Positions 38,351 to 48,112 of a stretch of 64,000 nt of DNA are shown one piece after another; within the stretch, counting starts at the first letter, position 1, and every line of letters begins with the position of its first letter. Where the stretch lies: the NCBI GenBank assembly GCA_009772935.1, contig WOUR01000027.1:1-64000 (forward strand), written 5' to 3'. This stretch comes from Rhodospirillaceae bacterium (lineage in GTDB: Bacteria; Pseudomonadota; Alphaproteobacteria; Reyranellales; Reyranellaceae). Under the pieces are notes generated by a model that saw nothing but the letters and a program-made list of their open reading frames with translations, searched no databases and was not told where the DNA came from. The translations under genes were made by a program, and so were the position numbers.

Positions 38351-38665
38351 CTACCGCTGTGCGACGTGCCCCGCGGGGTCGACCTTGATCATATAGTAGG
38401 TCTCGCCCTTGAGAGCCTGCCCCTGCCAGCTTCCGTCGCTGTTGCGCGACAGCATGGTGACGCCGGTGTAGCCCGCATCGTGGATCTGCTGTCGCGCGAT
38501 GGCGCCCTCGGCCGTCGGGGTCCAGTTGGGCGCCGTCGTCGGCGTATGGACGTTGTTGGGTTCCGTACCGGGTTCGCGGCCGGTGGGCATGCCCTGCGCC
38601 TGGACTGCGTTCGTCGCGAGTACCGCGGCGCTGACCAGTGAGAATGCGAGTAATGTCCGGTTCAT
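38351..38665 (-). CDS. small secreted protein, PepSY-like C-terminus
   Basis: signal peptide ...NAVQAQG; ARQQIHDAGYTGVTMLSRNSDGSWQGQALKGETYYMIKVDPAGHVA. Confidence 0.65.
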   Translation of the reverse strand: MNRTLLAFSLVSAAVLATNAVQAQGMPTGREPGTEPNNVHTPTTAPNWTPTAEGAIARQQIHDAGYTGVTMLSRNSDGSWQGQALKGETYYMIKVDPAGHVAQR

Positions 38666-38815
38666 GATATTTCTCCTCAGGTGCGAAGCGCCGCCACACT
38701 GGAGCGTCTTCGCCCGGGAGCATTTCCGGACCGGATCGTGCGTGGATTGAGGCGGGCGCACGCGCATGCCTGCACGCGAGCCTCCCGCTTCACACCTGCT
38801 CTTGTAAGGACGGTG

Positions 38816-39400
38816 TCAGCGCGCGCTGTCGGCACCCGCGTACCAGGCCGCGCGATGCGGGCTGTGATGGCGTGCCGGCAGGTTGACGAGGTCCATGAAC
38901 ACCGAGGCGCCGCCGTCGCCGCCCGCGAGGTCGCCCTCGAGAACGTCGACGTCGAAGGTGAGCTTGTCGCCCTCGAGCTTCGGCGACTTCAGCGTGACGA
39001 CCGCATCGACGACGCTGGCCTTCGACTTGTTCAGCACCGACACCGTGGCATTGGGCGGATCCTTGGCGAACGAATTGGGCGCCTTCAGCGTCCACTCCTC
39101 GAGCACGTGCGGCAGCATCGCGTGGCCGGCCGAACGGACCGGGCGGTCGGCGAACACGATGACGCTCGGCGCGATGCCGTCGAGGATCAGCTTGTTGTCC
39201 TGCAGCTTGGCGCTGCGGGCGTTCAGCACGAACATCGAGGGGATGAGGCGCGGGTGGCGCGCCGCGCCGACGACCTTGGGCAGGCCCTGTACCGAGGAGG
39301 AGGAGGGCGCGGCCGGTTGGGTCTGCGCACTGGCGCCGAAGGCGAGGCCGAGCGTTGCGGCGGCGGTCGCGACGGCGAGGGAGAATCTGAAGGTCTTCAT
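38816..39400 (-). CDS. secreted hypothetical protein, tandem paralogue 1
   Basis: signal peptide; shares SFAKDPPNATVSV and KLEGxKLTFDVDVLEG with the neighbour at 39418. Confidence 0.75.
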   Translation of the reverse strand: MKTFRFSLAVATAAATLGLAFGASAQTQPAAPSSSSVQGLPKVVGAARHPRLIPSMFVLNARSAKLQDNKLILDGIAPSVIVFADRPVRSAGHAMLPHVLEEWTLKAPNSFAKDPPNATVSVLNKSKASVVDAVVTLKSPKLEGDKLTFDVDVLEGDLAGGDGGASVFMDLVNLPARHHSPHRAAWYAGADSAR

Positions 39401-39417
39401 GAGGGTCACCGTGCGGC

Positions 39418-40203
39418 TCAGTAGCAGGGCAGGAGGGGCGGCTTGCCGCAGCTGGGCGCGTTGTAGCGCTGCTGATAGCGCGGATCGATGTCAGGCGGAG
39501 GCGGTGCGCCGGCACCGCTGTTATAGCCGCCGCCGCCGGCATAACCGCCGCCATATGGATTGACGGGGTGCGTCGGCGAGGGATTGGACCAGCCGCTGAA
39601 CGTGCTCGTGCCGTCCGGATCGCCGATCGCCGGCGTCTCGCCGCCGGTCGTCTGGCTCTGGCCGTAGTACTGGGCGCCGTGCGAGCCGATGCCGAACCAG
39701 ATCGTGTCGATGAACACCGAGGCCGGACCGTCGGCGGCGCCGAGGCTGCCTTCCAGCACGTCGACGTCGAAGGTGAGCTTCTCGCCCTCGAGCTTGGCGG
39801 TCTTCAGGGTCACGACCAGGTCCGACACGTTGCCGCCGTCCTTGTGGAAGACCGAGACCGTGGCGTTCGGCGGATCCTTGGCGAAGCTGCCGGTGCGCCA
39901 GATGTCGACCATGTCCGGCGTCACCATGTGGCCGACAGAGCGCTTCGGCCGGCTGGTGAACAGGGTGGCCGTCGGCAGCACGCCGTCCAGGACCAGCTTC
40001 TGGCCGTCGAGCTTCGCGGCGCGGGAGTTGATGACGATCAGGGCCGTCGAATACTGCCGCTTGGCCGGCTTGCCGATCGTCTTCTGGGCCGGATGGGTGA
40101 TGGCGTTGGGGGCTGCCGCAGGGGCCGGTGATGGCTGGGCGATGGCAAGTGCCGGTGTAAGGAGCAGGGCGGCCACGAGGCCGGACATGCACGTTGATTT
40201 CAT
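39418..40203 (-). CDS. secreted hypothetical protein, tandem paralogue 2 with Gly/Pro-rich C-terminal tail
   Basis: signal peptide MKSTCMSGLVAALLLTPALAIAQ; paralogous core; C-tail PYGGGYAGGGGYNSGAGAPPPPDIDPRYQQRYNAPSCGKPPLLPCY. Confidence 0.75.
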   Translation of the reverse strand: MKSTCMSGLVAALLLTPALAIAQPSPAPAAAPNAITHPAQKTIGKPAKRQYSTALIVINSRAAKLDGQKLVLDGVLPTATLFTSRPKRSVGHMVTPDMVDIWRTGSFAKDPPNATVSVFHKDGGNVSDLVVTLKTAKLEGEKLTFDVDVLEGSLGAADGPASVFIDTIWFGIGSHGAQYYGQSQTTGGETPAIGDPDGTSTFSGWSNPSPTHPVNPYGGGYAGGGGYNSGAGAPPPPDIDPRYQQRYNAPSCGKPPLLPCY

Positions 40204-40376
40204 CTTCTGCTGGTCCTTCTTTCCCGGGCGTCCATAGCCGTGCCCTGTATAGGGGAGGCAGGCTCCCGTGAGAAGGCCGGCCGTCCCCGCCGCTGCTTGC
40301 GCCGCCATTGACTTACCCCCTCCTGCGGCTCATTTTCCGCCCGCTTTCCCAGAAATTCACCCCAGCCGGAGGCCGG

Positions 40377-40595
40377 ATGGCCAAAGAAGACTTGATCGAG
40401 TTTACAGGCGTCGTGGCCGAGTTGCTGCCCAATGCAATGTTCCGGGTGAAGCTCGACAACGACCACGTCATTCTCGCCCACACCTCGGGCAAGATGCGCA
40501 AGAACCGCATCCGCGTTCTGGCAGGCGACCGCGTCACCGTCGAGATGACGCCATACGACCTGACCAAGGGCCGCATCACCTTCCGCTTCAAGTAG
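40377..40595 (+). CDS. infA: translation initiation factor IF-1
   Basis: [72 protein letters not shown]. Confidence 0.98.
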   Translation: MAKEDLIEFTGVVAELLPNAMFRVKLDNDHVILAHTSGKMRKNRIRVLAGDRVTVEMTPYDLTKGRITFRFK

Positions 40596-40598
40596 GCG

Positions 40599-41177
40599 TT
40601 GCGCGCCTCGCCGATCCCCCCGCTCGTACTGGCCTCCGCGTCTCCGCGACGGCTCGACCTGTTGCGACAGGTCGGACTCGAGCCCGCGACGATCGATCCT
40701 GCCGACATCGACGAAACGCCCCGGGCGGGCGAACTGCCGCGTGCCTATGCGCTGCGGATGGCGCAGGCGAAGCTCGCCGTCGTGAAGGAGCGCCACGCCG
40801 GCGCCCTCGTGCTGGCGGCCGACAGCGTCGTGGTCTGCGGTCGCCGCATCCTGCCGAAGACGGAAGAAGAGGCCGAGGCGCGCGATTGCCTCGCGAAATT
40901 ATCGGGCCGCCGTCATCGCGTGCTGGGCGGCGTCGCCGTGGCCGGTCCCGACGGCCGTGTGCGTACACGCCTCGTCGAGACGATCGTGCGCTTCAAGCGC
41001 CTCGAGTCGGCCGAGATAAATGCCTATCTCGCGAGCGGCGAGTGGCAGGGCAAGGCCGGCGGCTATGCCATCCAGGGCCGGGCCGCGTCCTTCGTCGCGT
41101 TCCTGTCCGGCTCCTACAGCAACGTCGTGGGATTGCCGCTGTTCGAAACCGTGGCGCTCCTGAAGGCTGCATCATGA
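40599..41177 (+). CDS. maf: Maf family nucleotide pyrophosphatase
   Basis: PLVLASASPRRLDLLRQVGLEP; GYAIQGRAASFVAFLSGSYSNVVGLPLFET; non-ATG start. Confidence 0.95.
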   Translation: MRASPIPPLVLASASPRRLDLLRQVGLEPATIDPADIDETPRAGELPRAYALRMAQAKLAVVKERHAGALVLAADSVVVCGRRILPKTEEEAEARDCLAKLSGRRHRVLGGVAVAGPDGRVRTRLVETIVRFKRLESAEINAYLASGEWQGKAGGYAIQGRAASFVAFLSGSYSNVVGLPLFETVALLKAAS

Positions 41178-42358
41178 GCCGCGTCGATCGGCTCGTCTGC
41201 CATGTGCTGCCCACGGCGTTCCTGATGGCGCTGGTTGCCGAAGGCCGGCTGATGGAGCTTCAGGTCGTTCGCCGCGACCGGCCTTCCAGGGTCGAGAGCA
41301 TCTTCCTCGGCCGCCTGGAGCGGGTGATGCCCGATCTCGATGCGGCCTTTGTCGACATCGGCATCGAGCGCGCCGGTTTCCTGCGGGCCGAGGACCTCTC
41401 GGGCAGTGACGGCTGGCCGCCGCTCGGTGCCCCGGTCCTCGTGCAGGTACGTAACGATGGCGAGGGCGACAAAGGTCCGCGCCTGTCGATGAACATCGCC
41501 ATCAGCGGCCGCTATCTCGTCTACCATCCCAACGGGGCAGGCGTGACGTTCTCTCGTCGCATCGAGGGAGAACTGGAGCGCGACCGCCTGCGCGGCCACG
41601 TCGAGGGTCTGCTGGACGGCGGAATCGTGCTGCGCACCGCCGCGGCGGGCGCCACCGCCGAGGTGCTGCAGGTCGACGCCACGCGCGTGCTCGAACGGTG
41701 GGAGAAGATCCGGCGCCTGGCGCTCGACGTCGAGCCGCCGGCCGACCTGTCGTCGCGCATCCCGGGCGAGCGCGATCCGATCGCGCGGGCCTTGCGCGAT
41801 CATGGCGCCGGCCTCGAAGAGGTGATCCTCGACGACCGCGCCCTGGCGCGCACGCTGCAGGACAGGATGGACCGGCTGGGCGAGAAGATCCGCGTCCGCT
41901 GGCACAACGGAACGATGCCCGCCTTCGACATCGACGACGTTGCGGGGCAGATCGACACCGCGCTGGCCCCGCGAATCGTCCTGCAGAGCGGCGTCGAGGT
42001 GCTGTTCGAGCCCGGCGAGACGCTGTGCGCCGTGGACGTCGACAGTGCCGGTGCCGGCGGCCGCCAGGGCCGCGCGCCGCGCCGGCCGGTCGACGTCAAC
42101 CTGGAGGCGGCGCCGGCGATCGCCCAGCAGCTGAGGCTGCGTAACATCGCCGGCGCGGTGGTGATCGACTTCGTGACGATGCGCAGCGCCTACGACCGCG
42201 ACAAGGTCCAGGCGGTGCTGGCCGAGCATCTGGCGAACGACCCGGTGCCCACCCAGATCTACGGTTTCACCCGGCTCGGCCTGTTCGAGTTGACCCGCGC
42301 CCGGCGCGGCCCGACCCTGGCGGCCCAGCTCGAAGCGCTGGAAAAGAGCGATGACTGA
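41174..42358 (+). CDS. rng: ribonuclease E/G family protein
   Basis: IFLGRLERVMPDLDAAFVDIGIERAGFLRAEDL; NLEAAPAIAQQLRLRNIAGAVVIDFVTMRS; FTRLGLFELTRARRGPTLA. Confidence 0.93.
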   Translation: MSRVDRLVCHVLPTAFLMALVAEGRLMELQVVRRDRPSRVESIFLGRLERVMPDLDAAFVDIGIERAGFLRAEDLSGSDGWPPLGAPVLVQVRNDGEGDKGPRLSMNIAISGRYLVYHPNGAGVTFSRRIEGELERDRLRGHVEGLLDGGIVLRTAAAGATAEVLQVDATRVLERWEKIRRLALDVEPPADLSSRIPGERDPIARALRDHGAGLEEVILDDRALARTLQDRMDRLGEKIRVRWHNGTMPAFDIDDVAGQIDTALAPRIVLQSGVEVLFEPGETLCAVDVDSAGAGGRQGRAPRRPVDVNLEAAPAIAQQLRLRNIAGAVVIDFVTMRSAYDRDKVQAVLAEHLANDPVPTQIYGFTRLGLFELTRARRGPTLAAQLEALEKSDD

Positions 42359-42575
42359 CCGATCCCCGCCGCTGCGCGCCGTGCGCATCGAAGCGAAATG
42401 CCCGATCTGCGGGAAGCCCGCGGACCCCAAGTACAAGCCGTTCTGCCGCAAGCGCTGCGCCGACATCGACCTCGGCCGCTGGCTGAAGGAAGGCTATCGC
42501 GTGCCGACCGACGAGGCGCCTGGCGACGAAGACCTCGACGAGAGGGGCGGCGGCGCGTCTGGACAGCGGGGCTAG
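42351..42575 (+). CDS. yacG: DNA gyrase inhibitor YacG
   Basis: CPICGKPADPKYKPFCRKRCADIDLGRWLKEGYRVP zinc-binding motif. Confidence 0.95.
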   Translation: MTDRSPPLRAVRIEAKCPICGKPADPKYKPFCRKRCADIDLGRWLKEGYRVPTDEAPGDEDLDERGGGASGQRG

Positions 42576-42610
42576 CCCGTCCTATAAGCCCGGCCGCCAA
42601 CGAACGATGT

Positions 42611-42686
42611 GCCCAGGTAGCTCAGTTGGTAGAGCATGCGACTGAAAATCGCAGTGTCGGTGGTTCGACTCCGCCCCTGGGCACCA
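42611..42686 (+). tRNA. tRNA-Phe(GAA)
   Basis: GCCCAGGTAGCTCAGTTGGTAGAGCATGCGACTGAAAATCGCAGTGTCGGTGGTTCGACTCCGCCCCTGGGCACCA; anticodon loop ctGAAaa, encoded CCA. Confidence 0.97.
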
Positions 42687-42837
42687 TTCGTTTCAAATTC
42701 AAGCAGGCCAACGTTTTAGGCCCCTGCCGTTGGCTTCAAAATCGAGTGCTCAGAAGGACGTTTTTCCGAGTCTTTTCGCACCGTTTTTCCAAGATCTCGT
42801 TCTGTTCACGTTCTCTCGGCGGCCTCTGTCGCCCCAT

Positions 42838-43767
42838 TTACCGCTCAGCACCGCAAGGATCGTCGACGACTTCGTAAGGCGGCGCAGGCTCGTCTGTGAA
42901 CGGCTCCCGGTCGAGGTAAGCATCCCAGCCGTCGCCGCAGACAGATCGACCGTGCGCATCCATTCGCTGCTTACTGTCGCCGTCGGTTCCAGGATGTGCC
43001 GTGCAATATTCGAGACGGGCTCGATCGTAGCAGCTGCGCCATTTCATGAAGGCGCGCTGGTGCCGGAGGCCGTCCCGCGTGTTCTGGCGGATCGTGACGT
43101 TGACGGCGCAGGGAGCGCCCATCTGGAAGGTGAACACTAGTGATGCCCCGTCGTCGACCCTTGGAGGCGGCAAGTAGCTCGATCCGGCAATGCCGTGGTG
43201 CTGCAAGTGGTAGGTCGTTCCGATCAGCCGTCGCAGACGCTCTGGTGTGAAGCACGAATAGGCCGAGACGTCTCCGAATGTCAGCGAGGCATCGACCTCC
43301 TCATAGGCGGAATTGCACAGGCTTGTTCGGTACAGGTCGTAGGATAGCCTAGGCGTACTTGCGACGTAGACTTTGTCCGACATGAACTGATGCACCTTCA
43401 TGTCTCGCACACCCTCGGGGGTGGTCCGATACCAGGAAGCACCAAAGGTCGCGGTCGTCACCGTGGTTTGTCGTTGGCGGCCTCCTTCGTTGCATGGCGT
43501 GTGGCGGATGTCGGCTACCTTGGTCTTGAATTCCACTTCCATGTCTAGTGCGCTGGCAAGTTTGACCGGATCGGTCAGCAGGCCCTCCTTGGCGATTTTT
43601 TTGACCAGAAGCGCAAGGCTGTCGCCATTAGGCATCGGCTCCAGCGGCTTCTCGTCCGGGACGACACTTCGAGAGACGGCGCTGCCGTGCCAGGTGACGA
43701 TCGCGATGCAGGCGAAACAGAGGGCCGCCATACTGGATAATTTCCAGCGTTGTCCGCCTCTGCTCAT
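42838..43767 (-). CDS. hypothetical secreted/membrane-anchored protein of integrase island
   Basis: N-terminal hydrophobic segment, Cys-rich 309-aa ORF; ATGA overlap with upstream integrase. Confidence 0.7.
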   Translation of the reverse strand: MSRGGQRWKLSSMAALCFACIAIVTWHGSAVSRSVVPDEKPLEPMPNGDSLALLVKKIAKEGLLTDPVKLASALDMEVEFKTKVADIRHTPCNEGGRQRQTTVTTATFGASWYRTTPEGVRDMKVHQFMSDKVYVASTPRLSYDLYRTSLCNSAYEEVDASLTFGDVSAYSCFTPERLRRLIGTTYHLQHHGIAGSSYLPPPRVDDGASLVFTFQMGAPCAVNVTIRQNTRDGLRHQRAFMKWRSCYDRARLEYCTAHPGTDGDSKQRMDAHGRSVCGDGWDAYLDREPFTDEPAPPYEVVDDPCGAER

Positions 43768-44864
43768 TTGCGCTTGCTCAAGGCCTTGAGGACACGCAAC
43801 GCACCCTGATTTCGAGCCGCGTCCTGCGTGTAGACGCGGGCGCTGGCCGGACCGGCCTGGCCGAGCGCGCCGGCGATATCGTTCTCGCTGAAGCCTGCGT
43901 CCGCAGCCGCCTTACCGAGGCTCTTTCGTAGGCCGTGAAGAGTAAGGCCCGGCCGGATCTCGCCCTCCTTCACGAGCCGACGCTTGATCCGGTTGAATGG
44001 GGAATCGAGCCCATCCGTCGAGTAGGGCTGGCCCAGCCGATTGAGGACCAACCTGTGGCCGACCTTGTGGCCATTGCGCTGGGCGGCGCGGCCCATCTGG
44101 ATCTGGTCGGGCTCATTCAGGATCGCGGTCAGGCGCTTGGCTTCGAAGATGCTCAGCTCCTTCTCGTTCTTGTCCATCATGTCGAGATCGATCGAGCCAC
44201 CTGAACGGGCGGTCTTGGGGACGCGGACGACGTCCTCCTTCCGAAGCCCGCCGTAGTAGGCGAGGGCGACGGTCTTCCTCAGGCCGCTGCCGCCTCCTTG
44301 CAGATCATGGGTAGCCTTGAAGAAGGCATCGACCTCTTCTGGTCGCCACGCCTTATTGGCAACGCCCAGCTTCTTAGGGCGCCCAATCTTCGGCACGCCC
44401 TTGGCGGCATTCGTGGCGACGATGCCGTGAGGCACGCCCCAGCCCAGCACGATCGAGAGGACGGCGACGACCTGGTTGGCGAGCCAGCGCCCACGGGCGG
44501 CGTAGACCTCGTCCCGGACCTTCAAAATCCACAGCTGGTCGATGTTGATCAGAACCTTGGCGTCGAAGGTCTTGAGGGCGTCCATGGCGCGCTGATAGCC
44601 GCCCTGGGTGACCTTCTCGAGCTGGGTGAACTCGGGCGAGGCGCGATAGAGCGCGAACAGGCCGCCCAAGTGAGCGGGCAGGGGATCGAGCTTGGCGCTG
44701 ACCCCGGCCATCGCCTCGGCCTCCAGCAGCTTCACCTCGGCGAAGAAGACCTCGGGATGCGTGTCGGGATTGGCGGCGATCCGCTTCCCGGTCGCCCGGT
44801 GATAGCGGTAGATGGACACGTTAGCCCGGACGAGCTTGATGCCGCTGATTTCTACGAAGGTCAT
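43764..44864 (-). CDS. tyrosine recombinase/integrase
   Basis: HGLRKSLGKAAADAG (HxxR), YYGGLRKEDVVRV (Arg I region), ARVYTQDA (Tyr nucleophile). Confidence 0.88.
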   Translation of the reverse strand: MTFVEISGIKLVRANVSIYRYHRATGKRIAANPDTHPEVFFAEVKLLEAEAMAGVSAKLDPLPAHLGGLFALYRASPEFTQLEKVTQGGYQRAMDALKTFDAKVLINIDQLWILKVRDEVYAARGRWLANQVVAVLSIVLGWGVPHGIVATNAAKGVPKIGRPKKLGVANKAWRPEEVDAFFKATHDLQGGGSGLRKTVALAYYGGLRKEDVVRVPKTARSGGSIDLDMMDKNEKELSIFEAKRLTAILNEPDQIQMGRAAQRNGHKVGHRLVLNRLGQPYSTDGLDSPFNRIKRRLVKEGEIRPGLTLHGLRKSLGKAAADAGFSENDIAGALGQAGPASARVYTQDAARNQGALRVLKALSKRK

Positions 44865-45190
44865 TGCGGAGATTTTCCCAATCGTCCCCAGGTTGCAGCC
44901 TGCGGCGTGCCGCCCAGCCGGTCAACGGGCAGGCTGCGAGTCCCGGTGTCCAGATCCTCGCGCAGGTAGAATCGCTTCTGGCCGATGAGGCGGGGCCGGC
45001 AGCAAGGCGCCACTTCGCGGTCGAAGCGCTCGTCACCGAGTTGCCCGCAGTAGCGCATGGCGTTCTTGCAGGTAAGCAGGCCACACTCGCCCAGCGGGAT
45101 GACTTCGCGAGCTGTCACCGGGGTCTCATGGCAGGCGTCGGCGGCGGCCCCTTCAGAGCCGGCCAGTCTCGGACGGCTTTCATGTATCAT
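44861..45190 (-). CDS. small hypothetical protein, possible excisionase/AlpA-like
   Basis: CRPRLIGQKRFYLREDLD C-terminal pattern resembling Xis/AlpA-type wing; overlaps integrase start. Confidence 0.5.
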   Translation of the reverse strand: MIHESRPRLAGSEGAAADACHETPVTAREVIPLGECGLLTCKNAMRYCGQLGDERFDREVAPCCRPRLIGQKRFYLREDLDTGTRSLPVDRLGGTPQAATWGRLGKSPQ

Positions 45191-45233
45191 AGCGGCGAAT
45201 AGAGGAGGGTGCGCCCTGCGCCTGGGAGAGACG

Positions 45234-45650
45234 ATGCGCTATGCGAGTGTCCTTCTTGTCTTTGGAGCGCTCACGGCTTGCACCAAGACGGACCCCGGTC
45301 CCGTACCGCACATGCTCAGGCTTGCCGCCACAGGCGCCGGGGCGATTCCACTGAATTGCTTCAACGATGCCTGCTGGACCGAATATCGCGATGAGGTCGT
45401 CGGCCCCTTCGAGAAATGGCGCATCTCCCTGAGGTATCAGGTGCCATACGGGTGGAAATTGATCGGGTCGGCCGATGCCAAGTTCACCGGCACCAACATT
45501 TACGGCGTCGAGACAACCGCTTGGGATACGTACTTGTTGACCTGCAGCTGGCATGCTGAAGGGGGCGTCCAAGGCAGCGCTGTAGGTGGCTACTGCATCG
45601 TCAAGGCAGAGCAACGGGAGGTGGACCCCGATACGGGTAAGCCACGCTGA
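45234..45650 (+). CDS. putative lipoprotein
   Basis: MRYASVLLVFGALTAC lipobox. Confidence 0.6.
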   Translation: MRYASVLLVFGALTACTKTDPGPVPHMLRLAATGAGAIPLNCFNDACWTEYRDEVVGPFEKWRISLRYQVPYGWKLIGSADAKFTGTNIYGVETTAWDTYLLTCSWHAEGGVQGSAVGGYCIVKAEQREVDPDTGKPR

Positions 45651-45727
45651 GCCCGAGCAAGCTTCGAAGAGGCCAGGAACAGGCCTCTTCGCGAAGTGCA
45701 GGGACGGCAGGGGCACGATGCGCCCTG

Positions 45728-46075
45728 CTACTCGGCCGCGACCGGCAGGTATTCGCCGGCCTCCTCGCGCCAGCCAGTGCGCTTCGCATAGGCTTCGAAG
45801 GTGCCGCCGAGCACCCTCGCATCGAAGGTGCCTTTGCGCATCGACCGTAGGTCGAAGCGCGCCTGTCGTGTCGCCGCCGCCATGTTGTCGGACCCGAGAT
45901 CCCAACCATCGTCCGTGTTCTGGGACCTCGAGTTGAGGTGGGCGCGTGCTGCAGCCGAGTCGGCGTCGGCTGCGTCGGCGCCGCAAGCGAAGTCCTCCAG
46001 GAGCGTCAGCGTTGCGAACGTCGGATCGTCGCCGCTCGCCGCCGAGGCTCGTATAGGCAATGTGGAGCATGGCAA
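45728..46075 (-). CDS. hypothetical protein (island)
   Basis: 115-aa ORF; weak support. Confidence 0.35.
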   Translation of the reverse strand: MPCSTLPIRASAASGDDPTFATLTLLEDFACGADAADADSAAARAHLNSRSQNTDDGWDLGSDNMAAATRQARFDLRSMRKGTFDARVLGGTFEAYAKRTGWREEAGEYLPVAAE

Positions 46076-46111
46076 TCGCGCAGACTGCGTCGGCGATGGT
46101 GTAGTGGCCGA

Positions 46112-46708
46112 TCAGGGGATCAGGGCATCCGCCAAGCCGGCCTTCGACTTGATCTCACCGCATTCCTCGGTGTGCGGTGGAGCGGCCACGGAAATGGCCC
46201 GGCAGAACTCGACCGGGGACGGGGCCGGGTGAGGCTGGCTCAGGTCCTCGATGATTCTGTCCAGCAGGCCGGGGCTGCGATCGGCGTGTTCCGCGATGAC
46301 CTTCAGCTTGATGGCGTTGCCTTCCGGGTCGAGCGTGTGCGCCATCAGGATGCGCTGCTGTGCGGCGCCGACTGCCGCAAGCGTGCGCTCTTCGTCGGCC
46401 TCGCTGTAGGCGTCGCGAGCTACGTCGTAGGCGCTCCACAGGTAGCGGCGGCGGGCGAGCCATGACTTGCGGTCGGCCGGGGCCCACTTGCGCCACGGCT
46501 TCCTGTTGAAGGGGCAGTTCTTCAGGCTCTCGTGGGTCTGGAGGTGTGAAAGCCAGATCAGCGCCGTGGCTGCCCGGCCCTCATGGAGGTACTGGCCGCG
46601 CTCTTCGCAGCGGGCGTCTTCGTTGCGGTCGAAGGAAAGGCCCTGCTCGCGCTCGATGCGGGCGAAGTCAGCGCCGCGGTGCTTCACCTCGGCACGGCAG
46701 GTCGCCAC
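46112..46708 (-). CDS. hypothetical protein (island)
   Basis: 198-aa ORF with balanced composition. Confidence 0.45.
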   Translation of the reverse strand: MATCRAEVKHRGADFARIEREQGLSFDRNEDARCEERGQYLHEGRAATALIWLSHLQTHESLKNCPFNRKPWRKWAPADRKSWLARRRYLWSAYDVARDAYSEADEERTLAAVGAAQQRILMAHTLDPEGNAIKLKVIAEHADRSPGLLDRIIEDLSQPHPAPSPVEFCRAISVAAPPHTEECGEIKSKAGLADALIP

Positions 46709-46749
46709 GGCCCAGCGGCGAAAGTTATCCCCCTCCCGGGACTACACGC

Positions 46750-47889
46750 CTAGTCTTCGAGCGTGCCCGCCAGACGCTCCGCGGCTTCGGCGTAGTCCTT
46801 CATGAAATCGTAGACGACCGATCGCGCCGACTGTTCGGTGTTCATGAGGCCGACCGCTTGGCCAACGTAGTAGGTGGCGAGACGCTGGGCGCCCTCGTGT
46901 CCGCTGGCGGCAAGCTTGTCGATTTTTGCCAGCGCCGGCCGGCTGATGAGCCCCTGGAGCGGCATCGGCAGCGGATCGGGCGCTTGGTCGCCGTGCCAGC
47001 CGTCGGTCCAGGCCGACTTGAGCTGCCGCGTCGGCTTGCCCGTCCGGCTGCGCGACCGCACGGTATCGCGCGAGGTCGCGGCCAGCATTTTCTTCTTCAC
47101 CGTCGGGGTGGTCTCGGCCTCCGCCGTCGTCAACCAGACCGAGGCCGTCCAGGCGCCGGCGGCGCCCATGGCCATGCATGCTGCCATCTGCCGCCCGGTC
47201 GCGATGCCACCGGCCGCCAGCACGTCGATGTCCTTGTAGGCCGCAACGGCCTGCAGCACCTCGGGCACGAGCACCATCGTCGAGACCTCGCCACAGTGCC
47301 CGCCCGCCTCGGTGCCGGCGACCACGAGAATGTCGACCCCTGCCTTGGCATGTTTGATCGCATGTTCCTTGGCGCCGGTGAGAGCGCCCACCAGGATGCC
47401 CTTGTCGCGCGCCCGGGCCATGATCGACGGCGGCGGCACGCCGAGCGCATTCACGAACAGCTTGATGGGATGGCTGAAGGCGACATCGAGGAGCCGCGCC
47501 GCGCCGCCTTCGCGCATGTTGTCCGTATAGTCGTGGACGCCTTGCCCGGCGGACCACAGATCGGCGGTATCGATGCCGTGCCGGGCGAGCAGGCCGGCGA
47601 CGTGCCGGCGATGCTCGGGCGGCACGCGCGCCTCGAGGTCGGCCGCCGTCAGCCCGCCCTCCTTGTCCTCCATCTTGTTGGGAATCAGCAGGTCGATCCC
47701 GTAGGGCTTGCCGTTGACATGCTCGTCGATCCACCTGAGATCGATTTCCAGGCTCTCCGCGGTGTGGGCGACGGCGCCCAGCACGCCGAAGCCACCGGCA
47801 TTCGAAACCGCGGCCACGACGTCGCGGCAATGGCTGAAAGCGAACAGGGGAAATTCGATCCCGAGTTTCCGGCACAAAGCGGACTTCAT
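46750..47889 (-). CDS. nitronate monooxygenase family FMN protein
   Basis: LCRKLGIEFPLFAFSHCRDVVAAVSNAGGFGVLGA; VVAGTEAGGHCGEVSTMVLVPEV; VLAAGGIATGRQMAACMAMGAAGAWTAS. Confidence 0.92.
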   Translation of the reverse strand: MKSALCRKLGIEFPLFAFSHCRDVVAAVSNAGGFGVLGAVAHTAESLEIDLRWIDEHVNGKPYGIDLLIPNKMEDKEGGLTAADLEARVPPEHRRHVAGLLARHGIDTADLWSAGQGVHDYTDNMREGGAARLLDVAFSHPIKLFVNALGVPPPSIMARARDKGILVGALTGAKEHAIKHAKAGVDILVVAGTEAGGHCGEVSTMVLVPEVLQAVAAYKDIDVLAAGGIATGRQMAACMAMGAAGAWTASVWLTTAEAETTPTVKKKMLAATSRDTVRSRSRTGKPTRQLKSAWTDGWHGDQAPDPLPMPLQGLISRPALAKIDKLAASGHEGAQRLATYYVGQAVGLMNTEQSARSVVYDFMKDYAEAAERLAGTLED

Positions 47890-48112
47890 CCGACGTTCCC
47901 CTTGGGTCAAAAAGCAGATGCGGCCGAGAAGCAAGCCAGGTGGGATTGGATAGCAGTGCCTGGGGTGTCCCGGTACAATTTTCCGGACGGCCATGATGCG
48001 CCATGCAAACGTTCCGGTGACGAATTTTTCGTCCGGACGAAGACCCGGCGTGCCGGATAGGTGCTAGGTATCGAGACCCTGCGTCATCGCAATTGAATGA
48101 AAGAGAGCGGAC

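Noticed and set aside
42660-46742. attL/attR direct repeats for the tRNA-Phe island
   Set aside because: No second copy of the tRNA 3' sequence could be found by eye within the window; boundary not claimed.
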